DNA from: Sphaerolaimus hirsutus
Lineage: Eukaryota; Nematoda; Chromadorea; Monhysterida; Sphaerolaimidae
DNA length: 64,000 nucleotides
Direction: 5' to 3'
NCBI GenBank assembly: GCA_964036195.1
Contig: OZ038455.1
Coordinates: 11,363,855 to 11,427,854 of the forward strand
Both the position numbers and the translations under genes were made by a program. Within the stretch, counting starts at the first letter, position 1. Each line of letters opens with the position of its first letter. Under the pieces are notes generated by a model, which was not told the DNA's origin, did no database searches, and worked only from the letters and a program-made list of their open reading frames with translations. Positions 43,397 through 53,984 of this stretch are shown here, piece by piece.

Positions 43397-43528
43397 ATGT
43401 CTGAAAAAGATTTGGACGCGGGCCAAAATTTCAAAATCAAGATCCAAGAGAATGACGTGACGTTGCCGTCGGTGAGCAAGCAGCCCGACCTGCAGCCGGA
43501 TGACGACGAGATTGAGGATGAACTTCAG
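43397..43528 (+). CDS. MCT-B exon 1 (acidic N-tail)
   Basis: Residues 1-44, [20 protein letters not shown] ... [10 protein letters not shown]. The end is set by comparison with MCT-C, whose exon ends at the same glutamine codon before a GT; here the next bases are GCTTGT. Confidence 0.8.
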
Positions 43529-46500
43529 GCTTGTGTTTTGTATGTAAATTGACTCAGTTGTAAATTGTACGTAATTCCGCTTCATGAAAAGGGTACTATT
43601 TTTTGGGTAATGGTGGCATGTGCCACTCCAAACACTTTCACTATTTTGGAGTTGATAAGTACACCCACTTCGTTAAAATGGTGCCATTTTGGAGTTGATA
43701 GTGCCACTGGATGAGAATGGTGCTATTTTGGAGTTATAGCACCACTCTATAAGAGACTCATAGTCATAGTGAGACTCAAAAAATGGGCACAATTTCCTGT
43801 GCTTTTCTCTCAAAAGTTTGGACAACATTACAAAAAGTCGACAAACCCATATCGTTTGAAGCAAAAAGTTGACAAGTCAAAAGTTGTTTGCAGCAAGAAG
43901 TTAAAAAGTACAATTTTATTTACTCGACTTTGCTGCAGTATTTTCGCGAGGTTGATTGCTGTAGAACGTTTGCCAGAATTTGAGCTGTCCAATTCTAATT
44001 GATGATAAATTGGGAAAATTGAGTTAAGCCCAAAAATGGCAACGTGTCTTGATCCTGCACATTTTTGACTCAACCGCAGCAGTATGAACTTCGCTTTTTT
44101 TCCAGTGCGCGGGGCTGGTGCCGCCGCCGGACGGGGGGTACGGGTGGGTGGTGGTGGCGGCCTCGTTTGTGGCGAACGCGATCGTGGACGGGATGATCTT
44201 CACCGCCGGCCAGGGCTTCGCGCCCGCCTGGGAGCGCTACTTCGGCGGCGGCAGCGGACCCACCGCATGGACCGTGTCGCTGCTCAGTGGATTCTATTTG
44301 CTAGGCGGTTTGTGTGGGTTGTCCTTCCGGTCATCGAGTACTGCACCGTTTAGCATCGAATAATTTTCCAATATCCATTTAGGAATGCCTAACTTTTGAT
44401 TTATCCAACGACTTACCCCCCTTATACCGTATTTTCTCTAAATACCTCCGGGGGTTTATTTTTTCAGGTGAGATTTTTGAGGGGGGGTTAAACGAGGGGG
44501 TATAAATTCATAGTGGCCATTTTGAGGGGGGTATTTTGAGGAAATACGATATATTTATGGAAAATGCGTACGTATTGAGCAGACGCCAACGCCAACGCCA
44601 ATGGCGCCATGGTGCGGTTCCTAGAACAGGCGCCAACGCCATGACTCCGCTCTGCCAATTATGCGGCCAAATTTTAGGGGGAACGACGCCCCCCTCCCCA
44701 TAAATCGATAGTTAAAAGTCGGAAAGTTAAAAATTGATGGTGCTAGAAAATGAAAAAATGTATAGAAAAACATTTTTGCTGACATACCATATTCCTTCGA
44801 AATAGCCCCAGGGGGTTTATTTTTTCGCACTGCAAATTTTGAGAGAGGGTATTTCGAGGGGGCGGAGTATTTCGAAGAAATACGGTAAATCGCCCGCCAC
44901 ACGCAGGTCCGATCGTGTCGGCGCTGGCGAACTACTACGGGTGCCGGGCGGTGGCGCTGGCGGGGGGCTTGCTGGCGTCGCTGGGCTTCCTGCTGAGTCT
45001 GGCCGCGCCCAGCCTGCCCATCCTCTACCTCACCTTCGGCGTGATGGGCGGCCTCGGCTTCGGCATGGTCTTCTTGCCGTCCATCGTCATCGTGAGCTAT
45101 TACTTCCAGAAGAGGCGCGCCCTGGCCACAGGCATTGCTGTTTGCGGATCGGGCATAGGTTTGTTTCCTGTATGGCCCTGAACGGTGTCAGTTTATCGAA
45201 TCTCTGCCGGTGGCGAATAATCATAAGGCGTCAATAGCTCCTTGTTCCAAATTTTATTAGCGAGTAAGTTATGCCCTACATGTGCCTACACTGAGTTATG
45301 CTTTTAATTAAGTTGTTCAGTAGGCGGTTACCCCCCTGCGGGCGTCTACCCCCCCCCCCAAAAAAAACCCTCCAGCTATTCACGCCCTATCTAGCCCAGC
45401 GGCCGCTCAGTCATCGTTGACCGTTTTTTCCTTCTACTCCTTGAAAAGCCTATATATTGAACCCCCGCAAACCCCCCCCCAACGCCCCAACCACCCCCAA
45501 CAATGTTTTCAGCTATCCCTTTGAAGGATCGGTTTACTATCTATACCAACCCTCGCGGGGGTCTAAATTTACGATGTGCCTCAACATGCAAACTCTCAGC
45601 GCATCTAACTCTCAGCGCAACTAAAATTGTTGCCAGCAGTCCATCTATGCGCGGCGGCACGATGGCATGACAGTGCAGCCAGCCGCACAATCAAAGATTT
45701 TCGCCGCACCGCGCCGTGTGCTAGTGGATTTATGCTTCCGCAGCGTCATGCCGTCACAAGGCACACAGTACAATGGCACAAATGAAAGTGGGACAATTTG
45801 ATGTCCCGATGATGGGCACAGAATTTAATTTAATTAAAGGTTTAATTTGTGCCACAATTTTGCCAATTCCCGACCCGGAACTGGGTCCACTGTTTAGCCC
45901 TGAAACCAATTTCATTTGATTTCAATTTCATTTCAAACAAATGAAACTCATTATGTGCCTCTCGTCTGCAGTTTCAGAATGTATGGGTTCATTTGTGTAA
46001 AAAAATGTGTGATCGTGCCGCCGCGCCCAGGACGATTAGATGCACTGGGACTGGGATGTGGCACAGCAAGGTCTTTGATTATGCCCCCTCACCGCTCCTA
46101 CATTGGGTGCATAGATGCAAGCGCCGGGGGGCTAATTAGATGCGCTGGGAGCTTAGATGCACTGCGAGTTTCCGCCGTCCAAATTCACTAAACCGCTGGT
46201 ACAATTTATCATCTTCTACTATCAGGCATGTTCGCCTTCGCACCACTGCTGGACTGGCTGATGCAGGAGTTCACCTGGCAGCAGACTCTGCTCATCATGA
46301 CCGGCATCACGCTGAACACGCTCGTGTGCGCCGCGCTCTACCGGCCGCTCACCCCCTCACAGCAGCAGTTCGAACAAGTATGTTTGCATTATACACTCCA
46401 CAGCCATACAGCCAACTGAACACCCCAAATCACTTTAGCTGTCTATCTTGTGCTAGTTTTGATTGCTTATGCACTGATTTTGGTTCAAAAGTTTGAGCCG

Positions 46501-49500
46501 TGGCACAGTGACCACAGTGACCAGCACGTTCAAGTCAAGCTAACAGAAGTACATGATCAATTTTTTAGTGATTCCATGTGAAATTCTGTGCCTCACTAGC
46601 CATATCCTGTGCCAGTTTGAGCACATACCTGTTGATGACCGAGAGATATTTGCGCAAAGCTATGGATTATTGGAATCACAAATTGGTCATAACTGTGAAT
46701 GTGAAATTTGGTTCAATTTACAGAACTGCTGGGGCTATTCAGCACCTGGTGCGAATTACATCATATTTACTTACCACTGCCATATCTTTGTTGTAGGTAG
46801 AGCAACTGGCTGTTAAATACCAGGATGTGCTGTCCACTGAAGATTTGCTTAAACCAGGCGATGACACGACAGTTTTTGGCAGCCAGGCAAGGACACCGAT
46901 GGATTATTTACTGCCACAAGGCCACGAGTCACAATTATCTGATGCTCAGGTAATAATCTTTTATTTCCCAACTTCAATATAATTTAGAACTCTACAGCCG
47001 CATTGCTCCAGTCAGGTGGTCTCAAGGACGTATCTAGGGGTGGGGGGGCGGGGGGGGGCTGCAGCCCCCCCCCCTTCCCGGGGTGTGACCTAAAAAGTCC
47101 TGGAAAATGCAACTTTTCATGTATATTTTTCTATGTTTCTCAAAAATTTTGTGCGCAAGCGCGCAATGTATTCCCCATGCATTGTATTTTCAGCGGATCG
47201 GTCCCTGTAAACAAAGATCCTCGGAAATGAGCGTATTTTTGCGACTTCCGCTGTATATGTATGCATATTTACATACATATAAAGCGGTTCCTGGCGCTGG
47301 CGCCAACGCCAATAACGCCATGGTGTGGCGCCTTTGTATGGCGCTAGCGCCAAAACGCTTTTCCGTCCCTATATAGGGAAAAATTTAGGGGGGGGGGGCT
47401 GAGCCGCCCCCCCCCGTTCGCCGGGCTCCGTAAACAAGCAGCCCCCCCCCGCTCAAAAATCCTGTATACGTCCCTGGGTGGTCTCATCTGCTGGGGACAT
47501 CAAACACCCCCAGACGTCTTCGCTCCTAACACATGTTTATGTGCAGTGGACCGCCAACACATCTGGACATCTGTAGCGCCAAGCCGGCACTGTGAACCAT
47601 GGACAGTGGCGCCGACTTGGCGCCACGGATGTCCAGGGGTGTTTGATGCCCAAGGGTTATTCGCCGTCAAGTGCACATTGAATCAGTCTACGTACACATA
47701 ATTTTTCACATCGCGTCAGGAGTCGCATCGATCGCCGCACGTGACGGCGGGCGTGAAAATCGAGCGATTCGTGTCGAACACATCGTCTGGCGGGCGCAAC
47801 GTGACCGAGGGCAACGTCCCGCCCGTCGATCGCAGCGCGGGCGTGCGGCATCGGCGGAGCAGGGCCGATTCTACGCCGTTCAAGTCCGCTTTGGAGCTCA
47901 GGGCGAAACAGAGAGCCACGCTGGCTAATGTGCACATGGCCCCGCCTGGTGCTGATGACAAACGTGCGTTTGGGAAGATCCAATGAGTAATTGGTTCTGA
48001 ACGTGATATCGTTGTCACATGTGCATCGCACCCTCAGGGCCGCTGTCGCAAGAGCAGCTGTACCGGCTGGCGTCGCGGGAGTGCGTCGCGTCGCTGAACC
48101 GGCCCCTGTCCCGCATGGACATCTTCTACGCCGGCAGCACCGCCGCCCTCGCGCAAAGGTACCAAAGGGGGTGGTTTGGAACGGGAAATGGTAACTGAAT
48201 CGCACAAATCAAGTATGACTCAACCAAATCAATGTACCGTATTACCTCGAATTAACCCCCCCCCTTGAATTAACCCCCCCCCCCCCTCGAAATCCCCCCC
48301 TAAGTTTTGGCGGAGGAAGTAATAACCCCCCCCCTCGAAATTCCTCCCCTAAAATTGAATGTGAAGAGAACGTACACGACAAATACAACAGTTTGTGATA
48401 TGTACAATGCAGAACACACGTTAAAACCGATAATTGAGTGACGTAAGGGAGGGGTTTATGTGTATATACAGTCATATATGACTATAAACACATTTACATC
48501 TATGTAATAGTTTGATTTTTATGTGTCTGAGTATGGAGAATTTCCAAAAATTTCTGGCGAAATAATAGACCCCCCTCGAAAACCCCCCGCCCTCGAATTA
48601 CCCCCCTCAAATTTTGCTCGCGAAATAATAAACCCCCTGGGGGTATTTCGAGGTAATACGGTATACAGATTTGTCCGACTCACTGTGACTGGGGGGTGTC
48701 ATGCACCATAAAGTGCCTAACTATGTATACTAGAACGAAAAACATTTGGCACATCTCCAACTAAATTATAGGCACCTGGATCTTGCATAAAACAACATTA
48801 CAATAAAGGCGCTTTTAAAATGATTTTTCACCGCACAGACAGAAGCCGAGAGGAAGCAGGCTGGACATCGACGCCAGCAATGCGCTTAGAGGAAGCCAAA
48901 GAATGAGTCTGGCGCTGAGTAGAATTAGCGGACTGCAGCAGGGTCAGTCGCGTGGGTGTAATCTAGGGTTCGAACCGTATAGACTTTTGGATTCAAATTC
49001 ATTTGGAGGCATTGAAATGACAGTTTTTTTCCACCGTTTACATATCGGGGAGTTTTTCAGGAGTAACACTCGATATGCAGTCGAACGATAGACGCATTTT
49101 TTATAAATTCGTTTCTCCAGGTGACGACGCATCGGAGGTGGAGTCTGAGTGGGGCGGCGCGGTGGCCGTGGGCTGGCGCGAGAACATCACTTTGGCACTA
49201 AGCCAAATGCTCGACGTGTCCCTCCTGAAAAGCCCCACCTTTCTCATCATCGCACTCAGCGGCTTCCTGACCATGTGTGGCTTTTTCGTGCCATTCATTT
49301 TCCTCAAAAGAGTGGCCGTCTCTGCCGGCGTGCCCGACGATCAGGCTGCCTTTTTGATATCCATTTTGGGAGTTGTCAACATATTTTCTAGGATATTTTG
49401 CGGGTACGTTGTGGGTTGAATTTCTTCGCTTGTAGTATTAAAAATTGTATGAGGCGCGAATTTGTTTCATGCATCGTTTGACTATTGACGTCTTGTGAAT

Positions 49501-51728
49501 TCAGTTTGTGCTGGTCATGCTTTGTGCACATGACCATGTGCCGGTACTCATTTACACCCGCCACTCATCTAGTATGTCCTGCTACTCATCTATACCCCCA
49601 CTCATCCAGTGCGTCCCACTACTCATCTTTAACCCCACTGGTCTAGTGTGCATGCTACTCATCTATACTCCTAAATTGGAAGGGATATAGATGAATAGTG
49701 GTCGGGTGACTACAATCTTATATGAAGAGATTAGTAGCAAACACAATGGCATAGGATGGTACTATGTATGTCTAAATTTTTACCACTCATATGTTGCTGC
49801 CAATTTTTGTGTGCCAGTTGATGCCTTTGTTTTTGCTGCCTGCACTGAGTAATGTCTGCTGATGTCTCCCATCTAAACCCATTGCCACTAACCCCCATGT
49901 TGAACTGCCTCAAACACATGTAACTGTCCATATTTACACACACATATCACACCAAGTTTAGGGGGGGGGGGCAGATCAGTAGTGGGTAGCACTAGATGAA
50001 TGGTGGTCTAGATGAGTAGCGGTTTTAGATGAGTAGCGATCCTTACCTGTGCAAATGAGTCATGGCTAGCACAAGATGAATGGGTCTAGATGAGTTGCGG
50101 GTTTAGATGAGTAGTGAGCCCTACCTGTTCGAATGAGTAGTGGGTAGCACTAGATGTTTGGCGTTCTAAATGAGTAACGAGACCTACCTGTGCGAATGAG
50201 TAGTAGATAGCACAAGGTGAATTGCGGTCTAGATGAGTAGCGGGTTTAGATGACTAACGAGCCCTACATGTGCGAATGAGTAGCTGTGTCTGCAGGTGGC
50301 TGTCTGACCACCCGAAGCTGGACGCGCTGGTGATCCACAACACGGCGGTGACGATCGCCGGCGCGGCCACCATGCTGGTGCCCTGGCTCACCTCCTACTG
50401 GATGTTCGTCGTCTACTGCGTCGTGTTCGGTTTCGGTGTCGGTGCGTTTCCTGGCGGTGCTTTTGTCGTCGGAGTGAAGCGTTTTATCTTACCCTGATAA
50501 TGTCAGTTATAGTGATGGAAAAAGCGCTAGGACTTTGGCGCTTTTTTGCTTTGGCGCTAGCGCCAGGCGTTTTGTTCCCGACGCCACGCAAATATAACGC
50601 CAAGCGCCATGGTGCTTTTCTGAACCCCAGCGCCAATGGCGTCAAAGCAATATAGCGCCAATCGCCATGGCGCTTTTTGCTTTGGCGCTAGCGCCATGGC
50701 GCTTTTCCATCACCAGTCAGTTATTTACAATGCAAAAATTAATAAAAACCATCCGCAATCGCAGCATGTTTCGCATCGCTGCGCTCGATTATCTGCGTCG
50801 AGGTGCTCGGCTTGGAGCGTTTGACAAGTTCCTTCGGTCTGGCCTTGTTGTTCATGGGCGTTGCCGCGTTGCTGGGCGCGCCCGCCGCTGGCACACTCGC
50901 GGATTTCACTGGCAACTATAAGCTTGCATTTTTGATCATGGGTGGACTTATTGCAGGTACTTTTTTATTGTTTCCCCACGACCTTCCTCAAAAATAATCA
51001 ATGGAAAAAGAACTCCTATGGAATTTTTTATGCTAAATGTACTAATATGAACAATAATTAAATATATTTTGAATAATATTTATAATACGTATTGAATTAT
51101 TATATTATTGTATGCATACGCTCTGGCGTTATGTTTTCACCGTCCAGTCTTCAGGGTGGCGCTAGTTTTTAATCACAGTGTCTTTCTAATCTGAGGACCG
51201 TTATGCAGTGGCAAACGTCAGCCATATTATTCCATTGCAGTTTCTGGACTGATCGGGTTCCCTCTGCGCGCGGTCGCCCGTTGCGAGGGGAACTTGGCGC
51301 AGAGTGCGGCCGACGACCAGCTCGATGCCGAGGATGCCGCCGCGGCACACAATGGTGGCGTAGAGACCGGCGGCGCTGCGCAAAAGCTCCAGCCGGGCAA
51401 CAGTCATCTACAGGTCGATCGAGAGGTACGCACATTTTGTACAGCGCAGGTGAACAACTCACTGCGTCAACTGCATCGACGAGCAAAAAAATAGTGGAAA
51501 AAAAAACTGAAAAAAAAAAATTTATTCGAATTTCATTTTTAATAAAGCCGCATTTTAAAGTTTAAACACACTTTTTGCAGTGGGTTTACCACCGTTACTA
51601 GTGACTTTTCATTCAGTAACCATTAGCAACGAAATTATTTCTTTCAGATAGCCCGCGTGTCGGCAGCGGCCGCGAAGGACAACAAAATGCTCGACACTTT
51701 CTACGTGGAGCCGGCGAAAAGTGAATGA
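43397..51728 (+). CDS. MCT-B: monocarboxylate-transporter-like MFS protein, 13 coding exons
   Basis: Predicted 748-aa SLC16/MCT-like transporter. Exons: 43397-43528, 44106-44307, 44907-45158, 46226-46377, 46797-46949, 47720-47963, 48038-48158, 48839-48942, 49121-49403, 50296-50441, 50765-50956, 51241-51425, 51648-51728. Every junction is phase-consistent and 2247 nt ends in TGA. Acidic N-tail (1-46), then [15 protein letters not shown] (helix 1), helices 2-6 to about residue 235, a basic/serine loop to about 480, and helices 7-12 in exons 9-12 with FFVPFIFL and FSRIFCGWLSD. The cytoplasmic tail ends EPAKSE. Exon 1 ends CAG|GCTTGT, implying a GC-AG intron, or TAT|GTAAAT five codons later. A TATA-like atatttatac lies 78 nt upstream of the ATG. 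Substrate unknown. Confidence 0.9.
44106..44307 (+). CDS. MCT-B exon 2 (helices 1-2)
   Basis: Residues 45-112. [20 protein letters not shown] then a helix, an extracellular [11 protein letters not shown] turn and helix 2 start. Almost all differences from MCT-C exon 2 are synonymous. Donor GGCG|GTTTGT. Confidence 0.95.
44425..44551. mobile_element. short TACCGTATTTCCTCGAAATA-type MITE in MCT-B intron 2
   Basis: taccgtattttctctaaata ... gaggaaatacgata; mirrored gggggtttattttttc cores; one mismatch at the right end. Confidence 0.7.
44785..44887. mobile_element. 103-bp MITE abutting the exon 3 acceptor of MCT-B
   Basis: taccatattccttcgaaata ... tttcgaagaaatacggta, TA edges. Only 19 nt separate its end from the first coding base of exon 3. 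Confidence 0.75.
44907..45158 (+). CDS. MCT-B exon 3 (helices 2-5)
   Basis: Residues 112-196. [20 protein letters not shown] and [19 protein letters not shown] are MCT signature segments. Acceptor 20 nt downstream of a MITE end. Confidence 0.95.
46226..46377 (+). CDS. MCT-B exon 4 (helices 5-6)
   Basis: Residues 196-246. [20 protein letters not shown] then [20 protein letters not shown], the closing helix of the N-terminal half. Donor CAA|GTATGT, phase 0. Confidence 0.95.
46797..46949 (+). CDS. MCT-B exon 5 (central loop)
   Basis: Residues 247-297, [20 protein letters not shown] and PMDYLLPQGHESQLSDAQ. 153 nt, phase 0 both sides, so skipping would keep frame. Confidence 0.9.
47023..47476. 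mobile_element. hAT-type MITE, GGACGTATCCAGG family, TSD GGTGGTCT
   Basis: CAAGGACGTATCTAGG ... CTGTATACGTCCCTG, exact duplications GGTGGTCT (47015-47022, 47477-47484). Near-copy of 36365-36809, including gcgcaagcgcgc module. MCT-B intron 5. Confidence 0.92.
47491..47652. repeat. 162-bp inverted-repeat element
   Basis: tggggacatcaaacacccc mirrored by ggggtgtttgatgccca. Lies immediately right of the previous MITE, in MCT-B intron 5. Confidence 0.65.
47720..47963 (+). CDS. MCT-B exon 6 (central loop)
   Basis: Residues 298-379, basic/serine loop with [20 protein letters not shown]. Followed by the shortest intron in the window (74 nt). Confidence 0.9.
48038..48158 (+). CDS. MCT-B exon 7 (central loop)
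   Basis: Residues 379-419, [20 protein letters not shown] then [16 protein letters not shown]. Differs from MCT-C exon 7 by only about two bases. Confidence 0.93.
48235..48663. mobile_element. TACCGTATTACCTCGAATTA-type MITE in MCT-B intron 7
   Basis: taccgtattacctcgaatta / atttcgaggtaatacggta, TA edges, homopolymeric C arms. Confidence 0.8.
48839..48942 (+). CDS. MCT-B exon 8 (central loop)
   Basis: Residues 419-454, basic: KPRGSRLDIDASNALRGSQR then [13 protein letters not shown]. Phase 2 in and 1 out. Confidence 0.88.
49121..49403 (+). CDS. MCT-B exon 9 (helices 7-8)
   Basis: Residues 454-548. VSLLKSPTFLIIALSGFLTM, CGFFVPFIFLKR, DDQAAFLISILGVVNIFSRI. Combines what are exons 12, 13 and part of 14 in MCT-A. 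Donor TGCGG|GTACGT. Confidence 0.95.
49510..50290. repeat. actcatct / gatgagta tandem-repeat element in MCT-B intron 9
   Basis: The left part is actcatctatacccc-type units. The right part is their complement (tagatgagtagcgggttt) in a longer array interrupted by gtgcgaatgagtagtgggta. A related copy lies at 60085-60500 in MCT-C intron 3. Confidence 0.75.
50296..50441 (+). CDS. MCT-B exon 10 (helices 9-10)
   Basis: Residues 548-597, GWLSDHPKLDALVIHNTAVT then two hydrophobic stretches ending FGFGVG. The exon boundary splits the conserved GWLSD motif. Confidence 0.95.
50510..50715. mobile_element. hAT-type MITE, GCGCCATGGCGC family, TSD GTCAGTTA
   Basis: TAGTGATGGAAAAAGCGC ... GCGCTTTTCCATCACCA, exact duplications GTCAGTTA (50502-50509, 50716-50723). 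Body is gcgccaatggcgctttt units. MCT-B intron 10. Confidence 0.9.
50765..50956 (+). CDS. MCT-B exon 11 (helices 10-12)
   Basis: Residues 597-661, CFASLRSIICVEVLGLERLT, FMGVAALLGAPAAGTLADFT, YKLAFLIMGGLIAG. Acceptor cgcaatcgcag is 49 nt after a hAT MITE. Confidence 0.93.
51241..51425 (+). CDS. MCT-B exon 12 (end of helix 12, C-tail)
   Basis: Residues 661-722. VSGLIGFPLRAVARC then a polar alanine- and acid-rich tail. Donor GAG|GTACGC, phase 0. Confidence 0.9.
51648..51728 (+). CDS. MCT-B exon 13 (C-terminus, stop)
   Basis: Residues 723-748, IARVSAAAAKDNKMLDTFYV then EPAKSE and TGA. Acceptor atttctttcag. Confidence 0.88.
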   Translation: MARVSAAAAKDNKMLDTFYVEPAKSE

Positions 51729-52040
51729 CGTTTATTATTGAAATTATAGTCACGTGTGCAGATGTTCTCATTTTTACCCCACTGGCTTCGTATTGAATTG
51801 CTTGAGAGATGGATATTCGGAATTTTAAAAATTCGTCGCCTAATGAACACTTCGATTTTTCTCTTCCTGAACTATCTTTCAATTGTTGCGAAACCCGTCG
51901 ACATATCGGCGAAACCCGTCGACGTAACTTGAAGCATTCAAGCCAGCGTTTCAATGAGTCTAGCGCTGTGCGAGTGCCCAAGTCTCGGACCATATCATAG
52001 TTACATCCTATTTTCGTGGGAAAATTGTCAAATACGTTAG

Positions 52041-52446
52041 TACCGTGTATCCTTGAATAAGACCACTCCCTTGAATAACACCCCCTTGAATAACTCCCCC
52101 CCCCCTGTTGGGCAGGTGAGGAAAAAGTACCCCCCCCCCCCCTGAATAACTCCCATTCCTTGAATAACTCCCCCCTCTGATTATTTTATATGTTTATCCA
52201 CAATGTGTATTTGAATGATTTGGATGCTGATGAACATGAATTTCATAATGGATACCTTGTTTTTGTTTGTTGTTGAACTGTTAAATACATGAATTACTTG
52301 AGTTGATGGAATGCATTCATACAATGAATAAAGTGCAAGTTCTGAGGAAAAACTCCACTCCTTGAATAACACCCCCTTGAAAAACTCCCCCTCTGCAAAT
52401 CCTCTGACGAAATAATAAGTCAAATCTTATTCGAGGATATACGGTA
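52041..52446. mobile_element. TACCGTGTATCCTTGAATAA-type MITE
   Basis: taccgtgtatccttgaataa / ttattcgaggatatacggta, TA edges. Core closely resembles 40696-41108. Confidence 0.8.
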
Positions 52447-53340
52447 TTTCTTTTTTATTTGTCACCGTTTAATGAGCCCATATTTTTGGGGGGTTTTCGA
52501 TGATGCGGCGCCCTTCGGTCCCCGAGATGGTGCAGATCCTGAAAACATTTTGAAGGTCTGCGATAACTATTGGTTCAAATTCATGCGGAACATCTTCCAA
52601 AGCTCAAGGAACCTCTCAAAAGTTGAAATTATTGATGTGTAACAGATCGTGTAAAGCCCATTTGAAAATTGAAAACTGATCTGGTATTTATACTGATTCA
52701 GATCCACATGCTTTACATGTAGGTTAAAATACCATATTTTCATGAGTCAATTCACCTGATAAATTATGTGCCAAATTAACCAATAGTTGTGAAAGCAACA
52801 AAATATGACAAGAGAAACTAGAAAGTGGATTCTGCAATTGATTGGGCCATACTAGATTTCATCGCAAAATATTCCCCTTTCGCTTAACAAACTTGCTGTG
52901 TAACAACAGCCGGAAAACACTTTTAGTTAGCCACGGGGCCGTAGCTGAAGTTTGGGGGAAGGGGTCGTCCGCCCCCCGAGCGCGTACTTATAACCCGAGA
53001 ACTGTTAATAACCAGTTTCAGATATGATCGAAAACAACTTCATATGGCCATTTTTGAGAGTTTTGTGATGTGTCAATGGCATTGAAATAGAATGATATAA
53101 ATGATATTTATTGCTGTTTTAAATATTTAGACCATGCAATATAATAACTGTGATTTATCACCTTGTCTGATAAAACATAAACAGCTAACAGTATATGAAC
53201 CAACAAAAACGTGACAAAACTATTGTTTTCCAATGTTGTAACAGTAGGTGGATTAAACATTTTTATGCGTTATTTTACATTTTCCCTGATATTTCAAAAA
53301 ATACCGTATTAAATACTTCCAATTGTAAGCATACCTCTTA

Positions 53341-53984
53341 TTGAGGCGTCTAATTCTAAAAGTCGACAAGTCCACAAAATGTGATTTTGAGTAAATCGCA
53401 ATTTAAGTTTCCGATCCAATTCCAGGCCCGTGGTTCATGTCCAATTTGGCTCTCTCATGGTTTTTATAAAGTTCCATATGTTGACAATAAAGTGTCAAAT
53501 TTTCAGCCCCTAATCTCAACGTATATGTGAAAAATGGGGTGTCCATAAAATTCCATTCGGTCAGAGCAAAACTGTTTCCGGGAGGGAAATGGACTTGTCG
53601 CCCTCTTGCACGCGAGAACATTTTTGTTCCCGGGGAAGCCGAGGCTGCCTTATGGGAAAATTATGGACTTGTCGCCCTTTAGAAATCGGTTTCCATAGTG
53701 GACTTGTCACATTTCTTGCGTTTTTTTTCCATAAAAAAGGAAGCGGAGGATGGACTTGTCGCCTTTTAGCCCAAAACTAGTGGACTTGTCGACTTCTTGC
53801 CCAAACTTTTTGCATTTTTCCCCAAAAATGTCAAATTTGGCACTTTGCCATATGTGCATGTGAGGTCAAAAAATTTATGGAAAATGATGAAAAATGTGCA
53901 GAAGTAGCCCCAGATGACGTTTCCGGGCCTAACTCGAAATTTTCATATATTGGACTTGTCGACTTTTAGAATTGGACGCCTCAA
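53341..53984. mobile_element. MITE with about 35-bp TTGAGGCGTC ends
   Basis: ttgaggcgtctaattctaaa + agtcgacaagtcca mirrored at the right end. The inside repeats tggacttgtcg motifs. Confidence 0.8.

Noticed and set aside
47657..48205. 182-codon minus-strand frame opposite MCT-B exons 6-7
   Set aside because: Antisense of conserved MCT-B/C exons, crossing an intron; not a gene.
50510..50760. Frames such as MALFALALAPWRF repeated across the window
   Set aside because: Translation of gcgccatggcgctttt units of the hAT MITE family.
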